Below the pieces are notes generated by a model, which was not told where the DNA came from, made no database searches, and saw only the letters and a list, made by a program, of their open reading frames with translations. The position numbers were made by a program, and so were the translations under genes. Below are positions 52,778 to 62,014 of a stretch of DNA of 64,000 nucleotides, in pieces (the stretch's first letter is position 1; every line of letters starts with the position of its first letter). Origin of the DNA: Rhizobium sp. NZLR1 (GTDB taxonomy: Bacteria > Pseudomonadota > Alphaproteobacteria > Rhizobiales > Rhizobiaceae); contig NZ_CP071636.1 of NCBI RefSeq assembly GCF_017357385.1, positions 212,670-276,669 of the forward strand, given 5' to 3'.

Positions 52778-52967
52778 AGCCCCGAGGTGCTTCGGCATCT
52801 CCGATCATGAGCAACGAAGATATTCGTCTGTCTCCAGCCCTTCGGCCGGCTGAAAGCGTCAATCTCGTGGAAAATCGGTCGATCGATCACAACGATGCGG
52901 TTTGTCCGGTATCGTACAGCAACGAAGAGCGCGCACACCGCTTTCCTTCTTATTACGGGAGGAAAAA

Positions 52968-53495
52968 ATGAAGCGCTCGTTCCCAACAAGCTCAGCGTCG
53001 CATTGCAAAACAACGTCCGCCATTGAGTCGGAGATCGTCCAGTTGACGCCGGCGTTACGTGCATTTGCCCGGAGGTTCCTGCGCAGCGAGGACGACATCG
53101 ATGATCTCGTGCAGGAAACGCTGCTGAAGGCATTGAACTCGCGACACCTCTATAAGCCCGACACCTCTCTCAAATCCTGGCTGTTCACAATCCTGCGAAA
53201 CACATTTTGCACCAACTACCGCCGACAGAAACGCGAGCCGACCGCAATGGACGCGGCCATGGAACAAGTCGCGATTGCGCCCAGCCAGGAATGGGCGCTG
53301 CGGGAGCGGGAGCTGCAACGAGCACTCGTGCAACTTCCAGACGACAGGCGCCGGGCACTGATATTGGTGGCGACCGGAACGAGTTACGAGGACGCTGCAA
53401 GGCTGTGCGGTTGCCGGATCGGCACGTTGAAAAGCCGTGTAAGCCGGGCACGCGGGTCCTTGCTCTCGATGCTCGGAAACAACCTCATCGACTGA
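52968..53495 (+). CDS. ECF RNA polymerase sigma factor, EcfG-like
   Basis: This is 175 residues from ATG at 52968 behind GGGAGGAAAAA. Region 2 (PALRAFARRFLRSEDDIDDLVQETLLKAL, then LKSWLFTILRNTFCTNYRR) and region 4 (LPDDRRRALILVATGTSYEDAARLCGCRIGTLKSRVSRAR) match the EcfG/RpoE2 group of alphaproteobacterial general-stress sigma factors. No NepR-like anti-sigma or PhyR is adjacent, so it is probably a secondary EcfG paralogue. Four promoter candidates with GGAAC-N16-xGTT occur in the window. Confidence 0.9.
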   Translation: MKRSFPTSSASHCKTTSAIESEIVQLTPALRAFARRFLRSEDDIDDLVQETLLKALNSRHLYKPDTSLKSWLFTILRNTFCTNYRRQKREPTAMDAAMEQVAIAPSQEWALRERELQRALVQLPDDRRRALILVATGTSYEDAARLCGCRIGTLKSRVSRARGSLLSMLGNNLID

Positions 53496-53514
53496 TCGTC
53501 TTTGCGCCGGCAAC

Positions 53515-53709
53515 AATTCCGCCGACAACATCGTCGGCTGGATCGTCGCGCCCCAGATCTATTCTCCCAAGACAGCGATGCCGGCCACCGGAATATCCGA
53601 GAAGGAAGCGCGTGACCTCGCGGCCTATCTCGATGCCGCGAGCAGTGATTGGCCGTTTCCTAAGCTCGTTAATAAGCGCATGATCATCGCTGGGAGAGAA
53701 GGACATTGA
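53515..53709 (+). pseudogene. C-terminal remnant of a class I c-type cytochrome
   Basis: In frame from about 53515 to the TGA at 53707, the sequence reads NSADNIVGWIVAPQIYSPKT, AMPATGISEKEARDLAAYL and a 24-residue tail. The W-I-V-x-P-x and T-A-M-P motif with following helix is the axial-methionine end of class I cytochromes c. The haem CXXCH part and any start codon are missing; the sigma-factor gene occupies the upstream DNA. It is a remnant, not a gene. Confidence 0.75.
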
Positions 53710-53710
53710 G

Positions 53711-53932
53711 ATGGACAGAGGTATGGTGGAGAAACATCTGCAGCAGGCACGAGAGCATGTGGCGCTAGGAGGACAGCACATCGCTCGGCAGCGCGAGATC
53801 GTGGCTGAGATGACCGACCGCGGCTCCGACGCGAAAGAAGCGCAACGACTCCTGGCGATTTTTGAAGAGTCGCAGGTCATGCATGTTGCTCACCTTGATA
53901 GGCTTAAGGCCGAGTTGCTTGCCCTGCGATGA
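53711..53932 (+). CDS. Small helical hypothetical protein, 73 aa
   Basis: ATG at 53711 with GAAGGACATTGAG upstream, one base after the cytochrome remnant stop. The protein is two amphipathic helices (VEKHLQQAREHVALGGQHIARQ and KEAQRLLAIFEESQVMHVAHLDRLKAELL). I do not recognise a named family, although the character is that of small stress-related rhizobial proteins. No signal or membrane segment. Confidence 0.7.
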   Translation: MDRGMVEKHLQQAREHVALGGQHIARQREIVAEMTDRGSDAKEAQRLLAIFEESQVMHVAHLDRLKAELLALR

Positions 53933-54023
53933 AAAGCATGGGCCCCGGTATAAGCTGGGTCGAACCGTTGCGGTAATTGTCGACGGATCAGCAGAGGATT
54001 TCGGTCCATAGCGGACCACGCGG

Positions 54024-54407
54024 CTACGCCTGTCGTGAGGTATCGATAGCAATTTGCAACGCTTCCAACAGCCGCGTCATATCGATGGGTTTGGCACAGC
54101 AGCCAATTAATTTGAACCGCGCCGGCAAAACAGAGGCGTCGTAGCCGGTCGTGAACACGAAGGGAACATGGAGTTCCAGAAGCCTGTCGGCAACCGGGTA
54201 TACCGGCTCACCATGCAGGTTGACGTCCAAGACCGCTGCGTCAAGAACATCCGATACGGCCAGCAGCTCAATCGCATGTTCCAGAGATTGCGCCGGGCCA
54301 ATGACGATGGCCCCTGCGTCAGCCAGCTCCAGGGATAGGTCTTCCGCCAGCATGAATTCGTCCTCGACCACAAGCACGCGGTATCCGACGAGCATCCGTT
54401 CAGCCAT
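54024..54407 (-). CDS. Single-domain response regulator
   Basis: This is about 127 residues (ATG 54407; 54413 also possible). Receiver fold: VLVVEDEFMLAEDLSLELADAG, phosphorylation Asp in AAVLDVNLHGEPVYPVADRL, FVFTTGYDAS and CCAKPIDMTRLL. It has no output domain. The start overlaps the end of the hybrid HWE kinase gene (stop at 54400), so it is its probable partner, acting as a phosphate relay or competitor. Confidence 0.88.
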   Translation of the reverse strand: MAERMLVGYRVLVVEDEFMLAEDLSLELADAGAIVIGPAQSLEHAIELLAVSDVLDAAVLDVNLHGEPVYPVADRLLELHVPFVFTTGYDASVLPARFKLIGCCAKPIDMTRLLEALQIAIDTSRQA

Positions 54408-57400
54408 GACCATCATCCTCGACCAGGTTGCTGAGGGAAACAGGGATTGCGATCGTGCAATGGACTCCATCCTTACCAAGAACATAGGACGTCTTCGCAT
54501 CGAGCTGGTAGGGCAGCGCGCGTTCGATCAGTTCACGACCTTGGCCGCCCCCTTGCGGTCCGGAATCGGCGGGCGACATCTTCACCCGGCTCTCCCGCCA
54601 ATCGACATGCAGCCATGGCTTGCCGCTTTCGCCTTGTTGCTCGACACGCCAAACGATCGCCAGATGCGCCTGCGGTTGGCTAAGCGCTCCGTATTTGGCG
54701 GCATTGGTGCCAAGCTCGTGCATCGCCAATGCCATCGTCTGGACAGTCGTCGAGCGAAGCCTGACACCTTCCGGACCTTGCAAGGTAACCCGGCTCGTCT
54801 CGCCTTCCGGCACACCGTGGGCTGCCAGTTCGGAGCGGATGAGCTGATCGAAGGTGATACGATCCCCCTCCTGTAGCCGCGACAAGAAGCCCTGCACCCG
54901 CGCCAGCACATCCAGCCGGTCGCGGAACTTCTTGTGGAAATCCGCCAGATCGGTGCTGGTACGCATGGTCTTGTCGACTATCGACCGGACGACGGCCATG
55001 AGGTTGCGCGTGCGGTGCTGAAGCTCGGCGACGAGGACTTTCATACGGTCGGCAGAGGCCTTTTCATCGGTGATATCGCGGCCGATACCACCGATCTGCG
55101 TGAAATTTCCTTCCTCTCCGAAAAGCGGGAACTCGGCGTTACGCAACCATCGGATTTCGTGGTCAGAGGCGCGCCTGATGCGGTACTCGTATTCCGCACG
55201 CTCGCCGTTTCGCACGCGACGAATCTCGGAGAGCGCCTGTTCCCGGTCTTCAGGGATGATCAACTCCGCCCAGCTGCGGAAATTGTTGTCCGTCACGGCC
55301 TGCTGGCGCTCGACACCATAGATGGTCTCGAAAGCCGGCGCGAGGTAGTTCCATTGCAGCGTCTCCGCGTCGCGGATCCACAACACGTCGGAAGAGGCTT
55401 CGCCAAACAGGCGGAACTGCTCCTCCTCCTGCCACAAAGCTGCCTGTGCTTGTTTCCGTGCCGAGATGTCGATGCAGAACTCAGCGATCGTGCCGTCGCC
55501 AAGATCGCGCCCGGCAAACAACATCCAGCGACGCGCACCATCGGCTAAGAAATACTCCTTTTCATATGGCCCCATGCGGCCAGTCTCTTTCAAAGCTGCC
55601 ATCTGGGCTTCGGTCTCGGCAATGTGCTCCTCCGGGGTCAGCCGGCGCCAGTGCAGCTCTGCGCGCTCCATTTGTGACCGACTGTACCCGGACATCTTCA
55701 AGAACACTTCATTCGCGTCGAAGATGACACCGTCCTCATTTAGAAAAACCACGCCGACCGCATCTGTCTCCAGAACGCGCTGCAGGCGTTCCTCGCTGCG
55801 TCGAAGCGCCATCTCCGCCTCGTAGGTCCCCGTCAGATCTGTGAAGGTGACGACAGCTCCGCTGATATAATTATCGACGCTGCGATACGGCAGCGCGCGC
55901 GCGGCGTAATGCCGGTTGTCCGTGGGGTCGCTGACCTTCCGGTCCACGGGCATCAGCGTTCTGAGGACAAGTCGAACATCGTCCAGCAGTTCCGGATAAG
56001 CCACGCGCGATACGACATGATCCAGCGGTCGCCCGACATCCGTGTCAAGCAGATGGAATATTTCGGTTGCCGCCGGCGTGAAGCTTCTGACGCGCAGATC
56101 GTTGTCGAGGAAAACAGTAGCGATCTGGGTCGCCTCGAGCAGGTTCTTCAAGTCCGAATTCGCGCGGTCAAGTTCGGTGACACGATGGGCCAGTTCGCCG
56201 TTGACGGTCTGCAGTTCCTCGTTGACAGATTGCAGTTCTTCCTTCGAGGTTTCCATCTCCTCGTTGGCAGACTGCAGCTCTTCGTTGATCGACTGATATT
56301 CTTCGTTGGACGATTTGAGCTCTTCGTTTGTGGATTCGAGTTCCTCGATGGTCGCCTGAAGCCGGTCGCGCGTAAGGCGCAAATCAGTCTCGAGACGCTG
56401 GACGTGCTCTTCGCTCGTCAGCCGTCCTCCGTCGGGCGCCGTCCCCTCAGCCACCTGCCCTGCGTCTTGAAACAGCACCATCAGCGAGGTGACGTCGCCG
56501 CTGCCGAGAGGTTCGACGATTATATTGACGGCGTAGGTGCGATCGTCCTGGCGCAACAGCACCCTCGGAACTTCGACCTTGACGGCTTCCGTCGTAGCAC
56601 GCTGCAAGGCGGAGCGCATATCGAGCCGAAGATCGCGATGAGCAAGGCTCAGGAGGTTGAGTGTCGCCATTCCCGATGCCGGTTCGAGATAGCGGCCTGT
56701 GCGTCCTGAGAAGTGGAGAACATCATAGTGCGAATCGACGACCACATAGGCTGGGGCGAAGCGCTCTGCTACGACCTCTGCTTGCCGGCTGATGGTTACC
56801 GACAGCCGGCCGGTCTGCAGCATGGGAGCTGGTGCCGAGAACGGATGGTCGGGGCTGCGCGGACGTGGACTGAGCGGGAAGTCCGGAATGATCCGGGTTG
56901 CCGTTTCCAGCCTTCGAAACAGGCGGTTTTTGCGGTCGACGGGTGCAAAAAGCTTGGCGTGGCGTGTAACATTCTCCGAGGAACCCAAAAACAGAATGCC
57001 GCTCGGCCTAAGCGCAAAGTGGAATATCGGCATGACCCTGTTTTGTAATTCGTTGTCGAGATAGATCAGCAGGTTTCTACAAGACAGGATGTCGATGCGG
57101 GAAAATGGTGCATCCTTGACGATGTTGTGAGGAGAGAAGATGCACATCTCCCGCAATTCCTTGACGACACAATAGGTATCGCCTTCTCGCACGAACCAGC
57201 GAACGAGCCGCTCTGGCTGGACCTGGGATGTTATCGCAGCGGAATAGCGCCCGGCGCGCGCAATTCCCAGTGCGCGGGCGTCGAGATCCGTCGCGAATAT
57301 CTGCACTTCCGGGGGATAATCCATGGTGGCCACATGTTCGCGCAGCAGCATTGCGATTGAGTAGGCTTCTTCGCCGGTGGCGCAACCCAGCACCCAGACG

Positions 57401-58377
57401 CGCACCTGGTCGGTCGGCTCCTTGCCCTCGAACAGCCTCGGAATCTCGCGCTCAAGGGCATCGAACTCGCTCGGATCCCTAAAAAACTGCGTGACGCCGA
57501 TCAGCAGGTCCTGAAAGAGGTTCTGTACCTCCTCACGGCTAGCGCGCAATCGCTCGATGTAGGTGTCGATGCTGACGATCTGCAGCACCTGCATGCGCCG
57601 TTGGACGCGCCGCGTGAATGTCCCGCGCTTGTATCCGTGGAAGTCATGGCTGGTGACATTGCGAAGAACGGTGGCAATCTGGGTAATCTGCGCCTCGATG
57701 GCGCCGGACGCTTCCTCGTCCAGACCAGCCTCTTCTTCCTCGATAACATTGCTCGCATAAAGCGCGATCTGCGTTGCGATGCTCTGGGCCGGCAGACGCA
57801 GGTCCGCGATCGCCACTGCTCCTCTGCCTTCCTCGAGAGATCCACTTTCTCCATCGCTTATCTCCACGATCGAGAGGCCGCCAAACTTCTTGGTTGCCGC
57901 GACCCCAGCCGTGCCGTCATTGTCAAGCCCGCTCAGGATCACAGCAATCGCGCGCTCGTGGGCATGTTCCGCCAGCGAGATCAGCATGGTATCGACCGTG
58001 CCACGATGTCCGACGGGTTCAGAGGCCGGCCGGACGCGGATATGACCGTCTTCGAGGGTCATCATGTCGTCGGAGCCACCGATATAGATATGGTCATGAA
58101 GGATCCGCTCTCCATCGGCTGCGACCGTCACCGCCAGTCGCTCCTGCCTCCCCAGCGTTTCGAGCACGGTCGCGGCGCTAAGACCCTCCTGCTGGTAAAC
58201 TGCCACAAGGTAGGATGCGCCGAGGCCCACGCCAATCTCGGAGAATATCTGCTCGAGCGAGCGAAGCGACTGCGCTGAAACCGCGATACCGACGATCACG
58301 AGCGGTTGTTCGTGCTGAACCCGTTCAGGTGCGCTTGCCTGTTGCACCATATCTTCCTGTTCGTCGTACGCCATCAT
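54400..58377 (-). CDS. Hybrid CheB-like/CheR/PAS/HWE histidine kinase
   Basis: This is 1325 residues from ATG at 58377. Domains in order: a CheB-like domain (about 20-200) whose Ser (GIAVSAQS) and Asp (LSGLDNDGTAGV) remain but whose catalytic His is replaced (VAVYQQEG); a CheR methyltransferase (GCATGEEAYSIAML, CRNLLIYLDNELQ); a long coiled coil of repeated NEEL-x-S units; three PAS domains; and an HWE kinase (AELQHRTRNLMAVVRSI, MALAMHELGTNAAKYGALS, HVDWRE, GGGQGRELIERAL). No membrane helix. It is flanked by CheB and a response regulator; likely a cytosolic sensor rather than a chemotaxis protein. Confidence 0.9.
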   Translation of the reverse strand: MMAYDEQEDMVQQASAPERVQHEQPLVIVGIAVSAQSLRSLEQIFSEIGVGLGASYLVAVYQQEGLSAATVLETLGRQERLAVTVAADGERILHDHIYIGGSDDMMTLEDGHIRVRPASEPVGHRGTVDTMLISLAEHAHERAIAVILSGLDNDGTAGVAATKKFGGLSIVEISDGESGSLEEGRGAVAIADLRLPAQSIATQIALYASNVIEEEEAGLDEEASGAIEAQITQIATVLRNVTSHDFHGYKRGTFTRRVQRRMQVLQIVSIDTYIERLRASREEVQNLFQDLLIGVTQFFRDPSEFDALEREIPRLFEGKEPTDQVRVWVLGCATGEEAYSIAMLLREHVATMDYPPEVQIFATDLDARALGIARAGRYSAAITSQVQPERLVRWFVREGDTYCVVKELREMCIFSPHNIVKDAPFSRIDILSCRNLLIYLDNELQNRVMPIFHFALRPSGILFLGSSENVTRHAKLFAPVDRKNRLFRRLETATRIIPDFPLSPRPRSPDHPFSAPAPMLQTGRLSVTISRQAEVVAERFAPAYVVVDSHYDVLHFSGRTGRYLEPASGMATLNLLSLAHRDLRLDMRSALQRATTEAVKVEVPRVLLRQDDRTYAVNIIVEPLGSGDVTSLMVLFQDAGQVAEGTAPDGGRLTSEEHVQRLETDLRLTRDRLQATIEELESTNEELKSSNEEYQSINEELQSANEEMETSKEELQSVNEELQTVNGELAHRVTELDRANSDLKNLLEATQIATVFLDNDLRVRSFTPAATEIFHLLDTDVGRPLDHVVSRVAYPELLDDVRLVLRTLMPVDRKVSDPTDNRHYAARALPYRSVDNYISGAVVTFTDLTGTYEAEMALRRSEERLQRVLETDAVGVVFLNEDGVIFDANEVFLKMSGYSRSQMERAELHWRRLTPEEHIAETEAQMAALKETGRMGPYEKEYFLADGARRWMLFAGRDLGDGTIAEFCIDISARKQAQAALWQEEEQFRLFGEASSDVLWIRDAETLQWNYLAPAFETIYGVERQQAVTDNNFRSWAELIIPEDREQALSEIRRVRNGERAEYEYRIRRASDHEIRWLRNAEFPLFGEEGNFTQIGGIGRDITDEKASADRMKVLVAELQHRTRNLMAVVRSIVDKTMRTSTDLADFHKKFRDRLDVLARVQGFLSRLQEGDRITFDQLIRSELAAHGVPEGETSRVTLQGPEGVRLRSTTVQTMALAMHELGTNAAKYGALSQPQAHLAIVWRVEQQGESGKPWLHVDWRESRVKMSPADSGPQGGGQGRELIERALPYQLDAKTSYVLGKDGVHCTIAIPVSLSNLVEDDGHG

Positions 58378-58438
58378 CGATCCATGTCTCTGTTCCACCG
58401 ACTTAAAACGTTCGGCTCGGCACAAAGATACACCTTTA

Positions 58439-59461
58439 TCAGAAGTCTTGAAAACGTGCCGCGCGGCCGAGGCGCGAAGACGTCAAGGCAGCGTCGCGCA
58501 GGGTCGCGGAATAGCGCCGATATTCTGCAGCTCTTGCCTCATAGAGTTCAGCGACGGTGGTCCGGCCGGTATCACGCGCGTCCCGAGCCATGCGCTCAAC
58601 GAGGGTCACCCGCTCCTCCATGACCCGCATCGCAATCCTGATCGCCTCGTCCAGCTCATCGATGTGCCCCGCCAGCGCGTCAGCGGTATAGGCGTGGCCG
58701 ATCTGACACCGAAACCGCAACGGCCGGGAACCGCGAACCTCCGAAAGCACGCCATGGCAATCCGGGCAAGTCATAGCGATTGGTGACGCGATTTTGCGAA
58801 GTTCGGCGCTGCCAGTTTGTCCACCCGCCGCGATTTCGACTTCGAGCCGCAACTCGTCGGACGGCAGATCAAGTTTCGGCCCCGCTTCGCTTCCCGCGAT
58901 GTCGGTAAGAAGCCTGCCGAGGTCAGCTGCCGAGGCCACATGATCGACCTCTACGGCTTCAAGCGCCGCCAGCGGCATCTGATCCGCCACCGCATCGAGA
59001 GGGTGCTGCACCACGGCCGTGCCGCCATTGGATTTGATCGCATGAAGCCCTGCCGCGCCGTCATTGAGCATCCCGGTCAGGACGAGCCCCACCACGCGTG
59101 GTCCGAATGACAGGGCAGCAGAGCGAAACATCGGATCAATCGAGGGCCGGGCCATGTTTTCCCGTGGGCCGGCCCCGAACATGATCGTTTCGCCCATGAG
59201 CAGAAGGTGGCGGTCGGGTGCAGCGAGATAGACGTGTCCGCGCTCGATCGGCTGGCCGTCAACCGCCTGCGTCACCGGAAGCTTGGATCTCGCCGCTAGC
59301 ATCTCCGGCAAAAAACCGGGTGAGTTTGAAGGAATGTGGGTACTGACGAAGACGGTTGCCGGAAGGTCAGCAGGTAGATCAGCGACCAGGGTCTTGAGCA
59401 CAGCTCCACTCCCCGTCGAACCGCCGATAGCAATGATATCCTTGGTCGCGCTTGATGACAT
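58439..59461 (-). CDS. Stand-alone CheB-type methylesterase with C-terminal zinc-binding region
   Basis: This is 340 residues with no receiver domain. The catalytic triad is intact: Ser15 (IIAIGGSTGSG), His42 (VFVSTHIPSNSPGF) and Asp134 (LTGMLNDGAAGL). After the esterase (to about 190) comes a region with CPDCHG and FRCQIGHAYTADAL, probably zinc binding, and a helical tail. AAAGGTC precedes the ATG. It ends 61 bases before the hybrid kinase gene, whose own CheB-like domain lacks the histidine, so it may supply that activity in trans (inference). Confidence 0.88.
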   Translation of the reverse strand: MSSSATKDIIAIGGSTGSGAVLKTLVADLPADLPATVFVSTHIPSNSPGFLPEMLAARSKLPVTQAVDGQPIERGHVYLAAPDRHLLLMGETIMFGAGPRENMARPSIDPMFRSAALSFGPRVVGLVLTGMLNDGAAGLHAIKSNGGTAVVQHPLDAVADQMPLAALEAVEVDHVASAADLGRLLTDIAGSEAGPKLDLPSDELRLEVEIAAGGQTGSAELRKIASPIAMTCPDCHGVLSEVRGSRPLRFRCQIGHAYTADALAGHIDELDEAIRIAMRVMEERVTLVERMARDARDTGRTTVAELYEARAAEYRRYSATLRDAALTSSRLGRAARFQDF

Positions 59462-59652
59462 GACCTTTGACCTTTCAAGATCATGCTCAACAGTCGGCGA
59501 GGCCTCATGGTTCCGCGTCGTACGCAGACAGGCCTAATTGTTCTTCCACATGGCAGCTCAATCGCGAAACCCTGCACCTGCGGCCGGGCTGTCGGTAGAT
59601 GGGTCGACCGCGCGTCTCAGCAGATTCAAGACAGCTCCATACGGCGAGACGA

Positions 59653-60048
59653 TCAGTTAAGCTTTTCGAACCCGCCGGGTGGACCAAAGAGTGCGACGGC
59701 GATCTGCTCGAGTTCAGTTGGTTTTTCGCAGAGCGCAAACCCCTTGTACTTTACTGGGATGTGGGAGGGGTCGTAGCCGGTAGCAAAGACGAAGTTGATG
59801 TCACGCGCCTCCAATTCATCGGCGACGGCAAATACAAGCTCGTCACCAAGGTAGACGTCGAGGATCGCTGCGTCGATGTGTTCCCGGTCGATAAGGTCGA
59901 GGGCGCGGCCAACGTTTGACGTCGGACCTACGACGATTGCCCCAAGATCCTCCAGCGTCCGGCGAGTCTCGTCAGCCAGAAAATATTCGTCTTCAACGAT
60001 CAGGATGCGCTTTCCCGAAAAGAGTCTCGTTTGATTGCTATTTTCCAC
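59653..60048 (-). CDS. Single-domain response regulator
   Basis: This is 131 residues from GTG at 60048 behind AAAGGTGCC. Receiver fold with ILIVEDEYFLADETRRTLEDLG, phosphorylation Asp in AAILDVYLGDELVFAVADEL, FVFATGYDPS and LCEKPTELEQI. It is most similar in style to the receiver at 54024 and the receiver half at 60240, all probably HWE-kinase partners. Confidence 0.87.
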   Translation of the reverse strand: MENSNQTRLFSGKRILIVEDEYFLADETRRTLEDLGAIVVGPTSNVGRALDLIDREHIDAAILDVYLGDELVFAVADELEARDINFVFATGYDPSHIPVKYKGFALCEKPTELEQIAVALFGPPGGFEKLN

Positions 60049-60239
60049 CGGGCACCTTTCCAACGAGGCGGGATTCGAAGAGCAGATAGATGCGTCCTGC
60101 GAACACAAGGAATTGGTTCATGATCTGGCTCCTTCGCCTGTCAAACTATAACTTGAGGCAAAAGTTGCGCCCCACGGCAGGTTTAAACGCTGCGACGAGG
60201 TGCTCACCGCTCATAGGAATATAGGCTTTATTTTCGTCC

Positions 60240-61391
60240 TTAAAGTTTTCGGGATTGAAAAGCGGGGATATGATTGGCCGAGTTCATCGAAATGTTCTCG
60301 GCGCCGCGCAATGAGAAACCCATCAGGCGCTCGTATTCCGCCTCGGGGATGCCGTAAGAACCATGGGCCTTCAGAACAAGCCCGTCCCGATCGACGACGA
60401 TGACCTTTCCTCGTACGGATCTGATGAGCTTTTCGCCTTCCAGAACGTGGAGCGCGCCCGTCACTCCGGAACGCCGGACGCCGAGCATGAAAGACATATA
60501 TTGATGGGTCAGATTCAGCACTTGGCTGTCGGCGCGATCATTGAGCATGAGCAGCCAGCGCGCCAGCCTCTGCTCTATGGAATATCGGCCATTAGCCAAG
60601 GCCGTATAGCTGATCTGGATTCCGAGCGACCGCGAAAATGACGATGAAAGAGATCGCAACTGCGGCGCCTTCTGCGTGAGACGAAGAAAGCTGTCGACAT
60701 CGATGCGCTGGGCAGTTCCCTCGATCTGCACCATCATAGCGTAAGGCGTGCGCCAATCGCCTTCCAACAATCCGGTACCGGTAACGCCTTCACGCCCGAT
60801 CAGACCGGCCTCTACTTGTGCGCCGTCGAGGGACAAGGCGATCAGCGATACAATCCCGGCTTCGACGAAGGAGACTGCCGTTATCTCTCCAAACTGCCGT
60901 TCAAGGATCTCGCCTTGAACCAGCCGAATCGATTTCAGATGCGGCTGGATGACATCACTTTCACGGGACGAAAGCGCGGAAAGAATGAGATTTTTGTGGT
61001 CGCCCGATGCCTTCTCCGCCGGGCCTCGGCAGTTGGAAAGGGCTTCGAAAATCGCGCTCTTGTCCAGCGGCTTTTCCACGAAGATCCGATCCGCAAATCG
61101 CGGAGGAACGACGTCCCGGCTGTAGCCGGTTGCAAAGAAAAAGGGGATATTGCGCTTCGATAGCTCATCGGCGACAGGGAACACCATCGTTCCACTAAGA
61201 TTGATGTCCAAGACCGCAACGTCAATTTGGGAACCGTCGTCAATATAATTCAGGGCTTGCTGGACGTTGGGTGCAGGCCCGATGATCTTCATTCCGGCTT
61301 CTGACAGCTTGGACGCGAGGTCGCTCGCGAGGACGTAGTCGTCCTCAACGACCAGGGCCACCCGCGCGGGCTTGTTGAAAGCCGTATTCAT
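60240..61391 (-). CDS. Receiver domain-Crp/Fnr fusion regulator
   Basis: This is 383 residues. The N-terminal receiver (about 11-125: ALVVEDDYVLASDLASKLSEAG, phosphorylation Asp62 in AVLDINLSGTMVFPVADEL, FFATGYSRD, FVEKPLDKS) is joined to a Crp/Fnr-like sensor (about 135-250: GEILERQFGEITAVSFVEAG, EAGLIGREGVTGTGLLEGD) and a Crp winged helix (about 275-345: YSIEQRLARWLLMLNDR, YMSFMLGVRRSGVTGALHVLEGE). Receiver-Crp fusions are rare. A perfect EcfG-type promoter is 40-64 bases upstream. Expected to couple phosphorylation from a nearby HWE kinase to DNA binding. Confidence 0.88.
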   Translation of the reverse strand: MNTAFNKPARVALVVEDDYVLASDLASKLSEAGMKIIGPAPNVQQALNYIDDGSQIDVAVLDINLSGTMVFPVADELSKRNIPFFFATGYSRDVVPPRFADRIFVEKPLDKSAIFEALSNCRGPAEKASGDHKNLILSALSSRESDVIQPHLKSIRLVQGEILERQFGEITAVSFVEAGIVSLIALSLDGAQVEAGLIGREGVTGTGLLEGDWRTPYAMMVQIEGTAQRIDVDSFLRLTQKAPQLRSLSSSFSRSLGIQISYTALANGRYSIEQRLARWLLMLNDRADSQVLNLTHQYMSFMLGVRRSGVTGALHVLEGEKLIRSVRGKVIVVDRDGLVLKAHGSYGIPEAEYERLMGFSLRGAENISMNSANHIPAFQSRKL

Positions 61392-61430
61392 GCCGCTTGC
61401 CTCCTAACGTCATGTTCTGCTGCAGGCGAA

Positions 61431-61455
61431 AACGTTTGGGTTATCGACCTGTTCC
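61431..61455 (-). promoter_or_regulatory. Perfect EcfG-type promoter (GGAAC-N16-CGTT)
   Basis: On the minus strand GGAAC (61451-61455), 16 bases, then CGTT (61431-61434), followed by TT. This is an exact match to the alphaproteobacterial general-stress promoter and lies 40 bases before the ATG of the receiver-Crp gene. Confidence 0.75.
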
Positions 61456-61623
61456 AAATCGACCCCAAAGCGCCATTCCCAACATCGCGATCGACGGTGG
61501 CGCCACAGGACGCGAAGATCGTTCGGGTTGGAACTCCGGTTTCCAATAACCATTATCGCGAGGGATGGGTGTCGGGCCGCGCCGGCACCTCGTCCATCAA
61601 CGCTGCGTTCGTCGCAGGGCCAT

Positions 61624-61935
61624 GCGATCGGCAACCAGATGCGCAGCCGCGGCGAAGGCCGCATCTTGCCGACGGGCTCGATCGCCGGTCTCATGCCCGG
61701 CTCCGCCGTCTATAACGGCACCAAGGCCTTCATCAACAGTTTCTCTTTTGCCTTGCGCGAAGAACTGAAGGGATCCGGCGCGACCGTCAGCTGCCTCATG
61801 CCGGGCGCGACGGAGACCGAGTTCTTCAAGCGGGCCGATCTCATGGGTACTGCGATCGGCCAGGCGAAGAAGGATGACGCGGATGACGATGCGCGGATGC
61901 CAACGTCGCGCGGCAAGCATTCTGTCCCATCAGCA
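61624..61935 (+). pseudogene. Short-chain dehydrogenase remnant
   Basis: The frame reads AIGNQMRSRGEGRILPTGSIAG, VYNGTKAFINSFSFALREEL and SCLMPGATETEFFKRADL. The catalytic Ser (TGSIAG) and YxxxK (YNGTK) of SDR enzymes are recognisable. The nucleotide-binding N-terminal half is absent and the end decays through a low-complexity aspartate run, with a trace of GKHSV near 61915. No start codon fits. It is a fragment of a cytoplasmic oxidoreductase gene. Confidence 0.75.
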
Positions 61936-62014
61936 TTCGGTTGGGGCACGAAATAAGAGCAAGTTTCTGGGGCGGCGCTGCGATCCGGTCCCGCGTCGCC
62001 ATCCGTCCAGCAAT

